This document shows, one piece after another, positions 8,689 through 15,867 of a stretch of DNA of 50,461 nt. The notes below the pieces were generated by a model. It was not told the DNA's origin. It saw only the letters and a program-made list of their open reading frames with translations, and did not search any database. Where the stretch lies: positions 1 through 50,461 of the forward strand of contig JAFTPN010000061.1 of the NCBI GenBank assembly GCA_017463245.1. Reading direction: 5' to 3'. Positions within the stretch are counted from its first letter, which is position 1; each line of letters begins with the position of its first letter. The DNA is from Clostridia bacterium (GTDB taxonomy: Bacteria > Bacillota > Clostridia > Christensenellales > Aristaeellaceae). A program made the translations under genes and the position numbers.

Positions 8689-9830
8689 ACCTGCGGGACA
8701 AGCTCAAGGCGGTGAGTGCCTCTGGCAAGCCCGCAGCGCCGCCGCCCAAGCAATTCACGGACTGCTGGCAGCGCACCGAGAAACGCGACGTGCAGGACTT
8801 TCCCCACGCCTTTGAGGTGCAGCGCAAAACTGTGATGCTCATGCAGGGCGAGGAAATGCCGGAGGATTTCGACATCCGCCGCGTTCTTTTCCTGGACACG
8901 GAGACCACGGGCTTCATGGGCGCGGGCACGGTGGCCTTCCTCATCGGCGTGGGCTGGCTGACGGACGAGGGCTTCACCGTTCGCCAATATTTGATGCGGG
9001 ATTACCCGGAAGAAAAGTATCAGCTGGAACGTTTAGTAGATGATCTGACCCGATTTGACGTGATCTGCACCTTCAACGGACGCAGCTTCGACGTGCCGCT
9101 TCTGAAGGATCGCTTCCTGATGAACAGGATGCGCACCACCTGCCTGGACAAACCCCACATCGACCTGTTGCACATTGCCCGGCGCGTGTGGAAGCTGCGG
9201 CTGAAAAAATGCAACCTGGGGCATCTGGAGGAAGCGGTGCTGGGCATCTGCCGCGTGGGGGACATCCCCGGCGCAGATGTGCCCCAGCGGTTCTTCTCCT
9301 ACCTGAAAACCGGGCAGTTCTGCCTGCTGAACGAAGTCATCGAGCACAACGCCCAGGACATAGCCAGCCTGTGCGTGCTGCTTGGGCATATGGCGCACAT
9401 GTACGAGCATCCCGAGGAAGCCCGGCATGGGGAGGATGTATTTTCGATGGGCGTGGCGCTGGAGCGCATGAAGCACCCGGAGGAAGCCCGGCGGTGCTAC
9501 CGCCTGGCCATGCACGGCAGCATGCGCACCCAGGGGCAATTGCGCCTGGCGGTGAGCTACCGCCGCGCCGGAGACAGGGCACAGGCCAAGGAGATCTGGC
9601 AGGCCATGGTGATCCGCCACGAGGGCGGCGTGACCCCCTACATCGAGCTGGCCAAGCACTATGAGCACATCGAAAAGGACATTCCCTCTGCCCTGGAAAT
9701 GACCCGCCGCGCCCTGATGCTTTTGGCAGAACCAACTTTGTTTGACGATGAAGCTGTACAAGAGACGCGAAATGCGGTACAATACCGTTATGACCGCCTG
9801 AAAAGCAGGCTGGCCAAGAAGGAGCAGTGA
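8685..9830 (+). CDS. mrfB: MrfB (YprB)-type DEDDh exonuclease with C-terminal TPR
   Basis: 381 residues, start overlapping the mrfA stop (ATGA). An RNase H-like DEDDh exonuclease core is visible: FLDTETTG (69-76, acidic pair D71/E73), CTFNGRSFDVPLL (D136) and HNAQDIASL (H221, D225). The C-terminal 120 residues are TPR-like helices, with paired motifs such as ALERMKHPEEARRCYRLAM. In B. subtilis, MrfB is the metal-dependent nuclease partner of the MrfA helicase in mitomycin C adduct repair. The neighbouring helicase and the translational coupling support that assignment. The fold and catalytic residues are seen directly. The repair role is carried over from the characterised pair. Confidence 0.93.
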   Translation: MNLRDKLKAVSASGKPAAPPPKQFTDCWQRTEKRDVQDFPHAFEVQRKTVMLMQGEEMPEDFDIRRVLFLDTETTGFMGAGTVAFLIGVGWLTDEGFTVRQYLMRDYPEEKYQLERLVDDLTRFDVICTFNGRSFDVPLLKDRFLMNRMRTTCLDKPHIDLLHIARRVWKLRLKKCNLGHLEEAVLGICRVGDIPGADVPQRFFSYLKTGQFCLLNEVIEHNAQDIASLCVLLGHMAHMYEHPEEARHGEDVFSMGVALERMKHPEEARRCYRLAMHGSMRTQGQLRLAVSYRRAGDRAQAKEIWQAMVIRHEGGVTPYIELAKHYEHIEKDIPSALEMTRRALMLLAEPTLFDDEAVQETRNAVQYRYDRLKSRLAKKEQ

Positions 9831-9835
9831 TCACA

Positions 9836-10618
9836 ATGGGTTTATTCGCAAATCTGAAGGCGCAGCAGGCCTATAAGCTGCATGGCAAGGGTCAGTGGCA
9901 GGAGGCGCGCCCCCTGTATGAGGAGGCCATCGCCAAGGGCATGGACAATCCCCGCTACCTGCTGTCCTACGCCATTTTGCTCATCCGTCTGGGCGAATAC
10001 CAGAAGGCCAAGGATCATCTGGTGAAATATCAGAAGCACCCAGGCCTGACCCCTGAGCAGAAGGTGCAGCTGTTTATGGACTATGCTGTGTGCTGCTACA
10101 AGCTGGGGGACATCGAGCGGGGCGTGCATCTGCTGGAAAGCCAGCACAAGCGCCAGGCCACCGGCATGGTTTACGAGACGCTGGGTTATCTTTATGTGGA
10201 AAAGTACCTGCCGGAACACAAGCCCGTGGCCTCTGCCGAGATGGAAGAGGATACCGAGGGCGCTGTGACCCAAGAGGTGCTGGACGCCCAATGGGAAGAA
10301 GGCAAGGCTGCCGCCCTGGCCTTCCTGCAGGAGTCCGTGGAATACGACGACGAGGACGCCATCTGCCTGGACAACATGGGTCAGTTCCTCTACCGCGTGC
10401 AGGGCGACAAGGCCGCCGCTAAGGAGTGGTTCGACAAGGCCATCGAAATCAAGGAAGGTCAGATCGACACCCTGTGGTTCCTCAGCCGCTATGACCTGGA
10501 CAACGGCGACACCGCCGCCGCCATTGAAAAGCTAGAAAAGGCGCTGGAGGGTCGCTTCTCTCCCCTGAACTACCACACCAAGGATGAGATCGAGGCAGAA
10601 ATTGCACGGCTGAAATAA
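9836..10618 (+). CDS. TPR repeat protein, third gene of the mrf operon
   Basis: 260 residues. ATG 9836 is chosen over in-frame GTG 9827 because AAGGAG (9819-9824) lies only two bases from the GTG. It starts five bases after the mrfB stop, without a terminator between. The protein is a chain of helical hairpins of TPR type: QQAYKLHGKGQWQEARPLYE, YAILLIRLGEYQKAKDHLV and YAVCCYKLGDIERGVHLLE. A second set near the C-terminus includes LYRVQGDKAAAKEWFDKAIE and GDTAAAIEKLEKAL. An acidic stretch (about 130-150) separates the two sets. There is no signal peptide or membrane segment, so it is cytoplasmic. TPR proteins serve as binding scaffolds; the partner is unknown. Co-transcription with mrfAB makes the MrfB TPR tail or the MrfAB complex a reasonable candidate (inference). 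Confidence 0.8.
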   Translation: MGLFANLKAQQAYKLHGKGQWQEARPLYEEAIAKGMDNPRYLLSYAILLIRLGEYQKAKDHLVKYQKHPGLTPEQKVQLFMDYAVCCYKLGDIERGVHLLESQHKRQATGMVYETLGYLYVEKYLPEHKPVASAEMEEDTEGAVTQEVLDAQWEEGKAAALAFLQESVEYDDEDAICLDNMGQFLYRVQGDKAAAKEWFDKAIEIKEGQIDTLWFLSRYDLDNGDTAAAIEKLEKALEGRFSPLNYHTKDEIEAEIARLK

Positions 10619-10660
10619 ACGTTTCGGCGACGCGCAACTGATTTGAACGGAGGCATGAAC

Positions 10661-11290
10661 ATGAGCGAGACAGAGACCATCAACCAGGTGGAGCAGGTGG
10701 AACAGGCGGAGCAGGAGCAGCCTGCCCAGGAAGCACCCAAGAAGAAGCGCTGGTTCGGCAAGAAGGAGAAGGTCAAAAAGACCCCCATGCAGGAGCTGCG
10801 GGAATGGGTCGTGACCCTGGCCGTGGCGCTGGTCATCGCCTTTGTGGTGCGCTCCTTCCTCTTCGAGCCCGTGCGGGTGGACGGTTCCTCCATGGCCACC
10901 ACCCTCACCGATGGCGAGGTCATGTTCGTGACCAAGCCGGAGTACCTCACGGGCGACCCGGAGCGCTTTGACGTGGTGATCTGCCACTATCCCGGCCGCG
11001 GCGACACCAATTTTGTGAAGCGCGTGGTGGGCTTGCCCGGCGACACGGTGGCCGTGCAGGATGGCTATCTGTACGTGAACGGCGAGAAGTACGAGGAGCC
11101 CTACATCACCCACCGGCCGGATTACATCCTGGCGCCCTACACCGTGCCGGAGGGCATGTACTTTGTGCTGGGCGACAACCGCTCCAACTCCAACGACAGC
11201 CATCTGGTGGGTCCCATTGAGCGGGAGATGATCGTGGGGCATGTGCGCAGCGTGCTGTGGCCGCTGGACAGCTGGCGCACGATCGAATAA
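10661..11290 (+). CDS. lepB: Type I signal peptidase
   Basis: 209 residues from ATG 10661, seven bases after GGAGG. Earlier in-frame TTG 10643 and ATG 10655 lack a spaced ribosome site. It cleaves signal peptides of exported proteins at the outer face of the membrane. The Ser/Lys dyad is clear: VDGSSMATTL (Ser77) and FVKRVVGLPGD (Lys120). The family box GDNRSNSNDSHLVG (171-184) is present. One membrane segment (about 49-68) precedes the active site, as in Gram-positive SipS-type enzymes. The N-terminal 45 residues are unusually charged: an acidic Glu/Gln-rich stretch, then a Lys-rich one. The gene is 42 bases after the TPR gene and may share its transcript. A terminator follows. Confidence 0.95.
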   Translation: MSETETINQVEQVEQAEQEQPAQEAPKKKRWFGKKEKVKKTPMQELREWVVTLAVALVIAFVVRSFLFEPVRVDGSSMATTLTDGEVMFVTKPEYLTGDPERFDVVICHYPGRGDTNFVKRVVGLPGDTVAVQDGYLYVNGEKYEEPYITHRPDYILAPYTVPEGMYFVLGDNRSNSNDSHLVGPIEREMIVGHVRSVLWPLDSWRTIE

Positions 11291-11305
11291 GACAAGGCAA
11301 ACAGC

Positions 11306-11339
11306 AATGCAGTCTGCATCGGCAGGCTGCATTTTCTTT
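11306..11339 (+). terminator. Rho-independent terminator after lepB
   Basis: Stem AATGCAG / CTGCATT (11306-11312 and 11327-11333) continues inward through a T/G pair and CTGC / GCAG, with loop ATCG. The tract TTTTCTTTG follows. Confidence 0.85.
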
Positions 11340-11369
11340 GTTTTGTTTCTACATACACCATATAAAATA

Positions 11370-11398
11370 TTGCACATTTCCCCATCTTTTGATATGGT
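11370..11398 (+). promoter_or_regulatory. Candidate promoter of the MBOAT gene
   Basis: TTGCAC (11370-11375), 17-base spacer, TATGGT (11393-11398), 40 bases before the MBOAT start, in an AT-rich gap after the lepB terminator. Confidence 0.55.
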
Positions 11399-11438
11399 AT
11401 TTTTGTATGCGAATATTGATCAGAAGGGAAATTTCCGT

Positions 11439-12869
11439 ATGCTGTTTACGAGTCTCGAATTTCTTTGCGCCTTCCTGCCGCTGGTGCTGCTGGTGAATTT
11501 CCTGCTGCCCAAGGTGCTGCGCAATTATTGGCTGCTGCTCGCCAGCCTTTTCTTCTATGCCTGGGGCGAGCCCTCCTTCGTCGTCTTCATGCTGATCTCC
11601 ATCATCTTCAACTATGCCATGGCGCTGGGCGTGGCGCATTGTCCCTGCGAGGGGAAGCGCATCGGCCGGAAATGCTTCATGGTGGTCACGGTGGCAGGCA
11701 ATCTGGGCCTGCTGTTCGTGTACAAATATCTGAACTTCTTCACCAGTATCGTTCGCAGCGCATTTCCCCAGCTGCAAAGCACCATTCCGCAAACGGAGTT
11801 CCTGCTGCCCATCGGCATTTCCTTCTTCACCTTCCAGGCCATGAGCTACGTTATTGACGTGTATCGCGGCACCCGGGTGCAAAAGAACCCCGCCAGCCTG
11901 GGCATGTATATCTCCTTCTTCCCCCAGCTTATCGCCGGCCCCATCGTGCGCTACACCACCGTGGAGGAGCAGATCCGCCACCGGGTGATCACGGTGGATT
12001 CCTTCTGCGAGGGTGTGCGCCGCTTCATCATCGGCTTCAACAAAAAGATGCTCCTGGCCAACGTCCTGGGCGAGGCGGCGGACGCCATCTTCGCCATGTC
12101 CGGCATGAGCACGCTGACGGCCTGGGTGGGCATCGCCTGCTACACCCTGCAAATCTTCTACGATTTCGCCGGATATTCCGACATGGCCATCGGCCTGGGC
12201 AAGATGTTCGGCTTCAACTTCCTGGAGAACTTCGATTATCCCTACTGCTCCGGCTCCATCACCGAGTTCTGGCGGCGGTGGCACATCTCCCTGGGCACCT
12301 GGTTCCGGGACTATGTTTACTTTCCCCTGGGCGGCTCCCGGGTGAAGAGCAAGCTGCGGCTGGTGTTCAACCTGGCCGTGGTGTGGCTGCTCACCGGCGT
12401 GTGGCACGGCGCCAACTGGACGTTCATCCTCTGGGGCGTGCTCTATGGCGTGCTGATCATTTTTGAAAAGCTGCTGGGCATCCCCGCCAAGGCCAAGGAA
12501 CACCGTGGCTTCGGCTTTCTGTGGCGCATGCTGACCATGCTGACCGTTATGCTGGGCTGGGTGCTCTTCCGGTCGGATGACCTGGGGCAGGCCGGGGAGT
12601 ACATTGCTTCCATGTTCATGGGCAATACCACCCTGCTCTGGGATGCCACGGGGCTGTATTACCTGCGCGAATACCTGGTGGTGCTGGTGGTGGGCATCCT
12701 CTGCGCCACGCCCCTCTTCCGCACCCTGCGGGAGAAGCTCATCCCCATGCCCAAGGCGGGCACCGCGCTGCTGCTGGCGGGGTATCTGGGGCAGATCCTG
12801 CTGTTCCTGTGCAGCATTGCCGCCCTGGTGATGAACGCCCACAACCCCTTCATCTACTTCAATTTCTAA
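11439..12869 (+). CDS. MBOAT-family membrane O-acyltransferase (AlgI/DltB/PatA-like)
   Basis: 476 residues from ATG 11439 with AGAAGGG upstream. The reading frame stays open further upstream, through the lepB terminator, so that extension is rejected. The protein has about ten hydrophobic segments. Family hallmarks are FYDFAGYSDMAIGLGKMFGF, WRRWHISLGTWFRDYVYFPLGG (His282) and GVWHGANWTFILWG (His323, the invariant catalytic His). MBOAT proteins pass acyl groups, usually acetyl, from the cytoplasm to extracellular polysaccharide or cell-wall glycan. They commonly pair with an SGNH/DHHW protein that completes the transfer, and that partner is the next gene, 15 bases downstream. The recipient polymer is unknown; the polysaccharide made by the operon at 1-6287 is one candidate (inference). 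Confidence 0.93.
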   Translation: MLFTSLEFLCAFLPLVLLVNFLLPKVLRNYWLLLASLFFYAWGEPSFVVFMLISIIFNYAMALGVAHCPCEGKRIGRKCFMVVTVAGNLGLLFVYKYLNFFTSIVRSAFPQLQSTIPQTEFLLPIGISFFTFQAMSYVIDVYRGTRVQKNPASLGMYISFFPQLIAGPIVRYTTVEEQIRHRVITVDSFCEGVRRFIIGFNKKMLLANVLGEAADAIFAMSGMSTLTAWVGIACYTLQIFYDFAGYSDMAIGLGKMFGFNFLENFDYPYCSGSITEFWRRWHISLGTWFRDYVYFPLGGSRVKSKLRLVFNLAVVWLLTGVWHGANWTFILWGVLYGVLIIFEKLLGIPAKAKEHRGFGFLWRMLTMLTVMLGWVLFRSDDLGQAGEYIASMFMGNTTLLWDATGLYYLREYLVVLVVGILCATPLFRTLREKLIPMPKAGTALLLAGYLGQILLFLCSIAALVMNAHNPFIYFNF

Positions 12870-12884
12870 AGGAGGCGAACCGAT

Positions 12885-15572
12885 TTGAAGCTTGCACAGC
12901 GCTATCTTGCTCTGGTTTTCCTCCTGATCATTCTGGCTCTGACCGTCGCCAACCTGCCCCTGACCATCGAGGCCGTTACCTCCGGCATCCAGGCGGGCAA
13001 CGGGCTCCACGGCCTGACGGAGAGGGTCAAATCCGCCTACCTGACGGACGATTTCTCCAAAAAGACCAGCTTTGTTAACCTGGCTGGCCTCCACGCCCGC
13101 CTCACCGGACGGCAGAAATTCAATGACGTCATCACCCTGAAAAACGGCATGCTGGGAGCCAGCGAGGGCAACCACCACAGCATGCTTCTCCACGCTTCGG
13201 GGATTACCCAATTTGCCCAGTGGCTGGAGGAGGTCGAAACGGACTTTGTGTTTGTGCAGATGCCCTACAAGCTGGACATGGATGGCAATATGCTTCCGCT
13301 TGGCCAATCGAACCACCTGCACGTCAACGCGACGGAACTGCTGGACCGGCTGGAAGAAAATGATGTAGCCACGCTCGACCTGCGCCTGGAGATCTGTTCA
13401 ACCGTGGAGCAGGTGAATGAATATTTCTACGCCACCGACCACCACTGGACGGCACGGGGCGCGATGAAGGGCTTCCAGCTCATGCTGGAATATCTGCAGG
13501 AACTGTATCCTGAAGAGAACATCCTCAACTGCGCCGAGGCGGATCTGAGCAACTGGAACGAGCACATCCGCAAGAACTACTTCCTCGGCAGCCAGGGCAA
13601 GCGCGTGGGTAAGCTGTACGCCGGCGTGGACGACCTGGTGTGGTACACACCCCAGTTCGATACGGACATGAGCATGTATGTCCAGAACCACCGCAGATTC
13701 ACCTCCGGCTCCTTCGAGGATGCCGTCATGCTGATGGAGTATGTCGAGGGAGAGCCGGATTACTTCAACCTGAGCCCCTATTTCGCGTATGTCGGCGGCA
13801 ACTATCCGCTGGTCGTACACCGCAACGGTCAGGCGCCTGTTGACCTGAAGGTACTCCTCATCAAGGACAGCTTCGCTCCACCTCTGGAAAGCTTTATGTC
13901 TACCGTGTTCACAGCGGTGGATGCGCTTGACCCCCGGTACTACACCGACAAGACCATTGCTGATTACATCCGCCAGAACGAGCCGGATGTGGTCATGCTG
14001 GCGGTGAATCCCAACGGTCTGGATCTGAAAGAATACTACACTTTTGAGACGCCTGACGCTCATGCGTATTACGAGCTGACGCCCGTATTCTCCGATGCGA
14101 TCAGCGTGTCTGCCAAATCCGACCCGTACAATTACGTCAGCATTCCTGCCGCGCTGGAGCCGAACACACTCTACCACGCCAGTCTGAACGGCCTGGAGGT
14201 CACCGAGGGCGAGACGGACGGCGTCAACCTGGTGCTGCTCAGCGAAGGCCAGCCCATCGACAGCTGGGTGATCGACCTGAATTACTATGCAAGAACGGGC
14301 GATGGAACCTGGTATTTCACCACGCCGGACGTGCCCGGCAGCGAGCTGCTTATTTACGCAGGCGTGCGCGGCGAAGCCGACGGTATCGGCATATCCTGCA
14401 GCAATGTCACGGTGTCCGCGGCGGAATCGGTTTTCCCTGACGGCTATGTGCCCCAGGAGGAGACTCTGCTCTTCCAGCAGGATGTGACCATTGATCCCAT
14501 TGACAACGAATACCAATCCTTCACCCTGCCTGCAGCCCTGGTTCCCGGCGCTGAATACCGCCTGAGCATGGACTCGATCTACATCGATGCCGGGGAAACC
14601 GACACCCTGACCGTCTCCCTCTACGACACGGCAACGAGAAAGCGCCTGAGCACCCACCATTTTGACCTGCAGGAAAGCGCCTCCCATGTATGGGATTTCG
14701 CCATTCCCGAAGATGCGGGCAATGATGTGCGTGTGCTGATCTACGCTGGCAAGCTTGGTGCTACCAACAACATCGGCGTGACCTGCACCAATGTGACACT
14801 GCAGCGCACCGACCTTCTGCCTGAAGAAGAGCGCCCCGCCCCGGCGGCACAGGTCTTCACCTCCATCGCAACGCGGGATGTGATCATCCAGCCCGTGGAG
14901 AACGCCTTCAACTACGGCGGCTTTAACCTGGCGCTGGAGCCCGGCGCTACCTACGCCCTCACCATGCAGGGCGTGACGCTGGATGCAGGCCAGGCCACGA
15001 CCATGGATGTCTCCCTGTTCCACCCCGATTCCAACGCCCACCTGCTGACCACCACCATCCCCGTGGCGCAGGGCGAGAGCGTGTGGCGCTTCCAGGCGCC
15101 CGCCGGGGCGGATGCCTGTCAGCTGCTGCTCTATGCCGGCAAGCGCGGCGAGACCGACGGCGTAGGCCTTACCCTTTCCGGCGTCACGCTGGTGAAGGAG
15201 CAGGACGCTCCCGTAGGCGTTGCGCTGGCTCAGGAGGACATCACCATCGAGCCCACCACGGACGATTACCACTACATCGGCATCAACGCGGCGCTGGAGC
15301 CCGACATGGTCTACCAGCTCACCGCCACGGGCGTGGAGGTCACCTCCGGCCAGGCCGAAAAACTCTCCTTCTCCCTCTACGATCCCGCCACCCGTGAGCA
15401 GCTTGCCCGTGGAAACGTCAGCCTGCTGCCCGGCGAGGAATGCACCTGGGAGTTCATCACCCCGCCGGAGGAAGACACCCTGTGGCAGATCCTCATCTAC
15501 GCTGGCGAGCGGGGCAGAACCGCCAATGTTGGCCTGACCATCGAAAGCCTGACCGTCACAGAATTGGATTGA
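12885..15572 (+). CDS. DHHW/SGNH-type acetyltransferase partner with four tandem C-terminal repeats
   Basis: 895 residues. TTG start, nine bases after AAAGGAGG that overlaps the MBOAT stop. A membrane anchor or signal (about 7-27) leads to an extracellular AlgJ/AlgX-like domain. Its motif YFYATDHHWTARGAM holds D185-H186-H187-W188, and KVLLIKDSFAPPL holds the presumed nucleophile Ser330. These residues match SGNH-type enzymes that finish O-acetylation of polymers delivered by MBOAT proteins. From about 401 to the end come four repeats of 110-120 residues (about 401-516, 528-642, 656-772, 781-895). Each runs from a short strand, through ALEPxxxYxLxxxGVEV, to L-L-I-Y-A-G-x-R-G and N-V-T-V-like strands. 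They look like carbohydrate-binding beta sandwiches. The first half fits family knowledge; the four-repeat tail is unusual, and its role is unknown. Confidence 0.85.
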   Translation: MKLAQRYLALVFLLIILALTVANLPLTIEAVTSGIQAGNGLHGLTERVKSAYLTDDFSKKTSFVNLAGLHARLTGRQKFNDVITLKNGMLGASEGNHHSMLLHASGITQFAQWLEEVETDFVFVQMPYKLDMDGNMLPLGQSNHLHVNATELLDRLEENDVATLDLRLEICSTVEQVNEYFYATDHHWTARGAMKGFQLMLEYLQELYPEENILNCAEADLSNWNEHIRKNYFLGSQGKRVGKLYAGVDDLVWYTPQFDTDMSMYVQNHRRFTSGSFEDAVMLMEYVEGEPDYFNLSPYFAYVGGNYPLVVHRNGQAPVDLKVLLIKDSFAPPLESFMSTVFTAVDALDPRYYTDKTIADYIRQNEPDVVMLAVNPNGLDLKEYYTFETPDAHAYYELTPVFSDAISVSAKSDPYNYVSIPAALEPNTLYHASLNGLEVTEGETDGVNLVLLSEGQPIDSWVIDLNYYARTGDGTWYFTTPDVPGSELLIYAGVRGEADGIGISCSNVTVSAAESVFPDGYVPQEETLLFQQDVTIDPIDNEYQSFTLPAALVPGAEYRLSMDSIYIDAGETDTLTVSLYDTATRKRLSTHHFDLQESASHVWDFAIPEDAGNDVRVLIYAGKLGATNNIGVTCTNVTLQRTDLLPEEERPAPAAQVFTSIATRDVIIQPVENAFNYGGFNLALEPGATYALTMQGVTLDAGQATTMDVSLFHPDSNAHLLTTTIPVAQGESVWRFQAPAGADACQLLLYAGKRGETDGVGLTLSGVTLVKEQDAPVGVALAQEDITIEPTTDDYHYIGINAALEPDMVYQLTATGVEVTSGQAEKLSFSLYDPATREQLARGNVSLLPGEECTWEFITPPEEDTLWQILIYAGERGRTANVGLTIESLTVTELD

Positions 15573-15578
15573 CCCATA

Positions 15579-15616
15579 GGAAAAGGGACTTGCTTATACA
15601 AGCAAGTCCCTTTTCC
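15579..15616. terminator. Bidirectional 17-bp hairpin terminator
   Basis: Perfect 17-bp stem (15579-15595 / 15600-15616) with loop ATAC; T-tracts on both strands. It follows the DHHW gene by six bases. A near-identical hairpin recurs at 15827-15858. Confidence 0.85.
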
Positions 15617-15619
15617 GTG

Positions 15620-15808
15620 TCAAAAAAGTGGCAGAGCCACTTTTTTGAGAATTTGCGCTCCGTCACTGTGTCCGGCGCAAGCGCCGTCCACGGCCGTTCC
15701 TCCGCGTAAGGAATGTTTTCGCCAAAGGCGAAAACGACCCGCCCCGTCGGCAAAGCCGCCGGATACGATTACAGTCAGAGGCGCTGCGGCGCCTCCGACA
15801 CCTCCTAT
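15620..15808 (+). repeat. Repeat family A, copy 1: five consecutive hairpins
   Basis: About 190 bases, a near copy of the reverse complement of 30941-31126. Hairpins in order: TCAAAAAAGTGGC / GCCACTTTTTTGA; CGGCGC / GCGCCG; GTTTTCGCC / GGCGAAAAC; CCGTCGGC / GCCGCCGG (one mismatch); GAGGCGC / GCGCCTC. Compared with copy 2 the stems change in pairs. It lies downstream of the DHHW gene, reading away from it. No coding potential is evident. Confidence 0.85.
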
Positions 15809-15826
15809 GAGTTTTTTGACAGTCTG

Positions 15827-15858
15827 AAGGGACTTGCTTATACAAGCAAGTCCCTTTT
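15827..15858. terminator. Second copy of the GGGACTTGCTT hairpin, end of the GH31 gene
   Basis: Stem AAGGGACTTGCTT / AAGCAAGTCCCTT (15827-15839 / 15844-15856), loop ATAC. Its core is identical to the hairpin at 15579-15616. It lies ten bases beyond the stop of the minus-strand GH31 gene. The T-run is better on the plus strand. Confidence 0.65.
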
Positions 15859-15867
15859 GTTGTTGAC

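Noticed and set aside
11349-13322. 657-residue minus-strand frame opposite the MBOAT gene
   Set aside because: Antisense shadow crossing two genes and a promoter; no motif.
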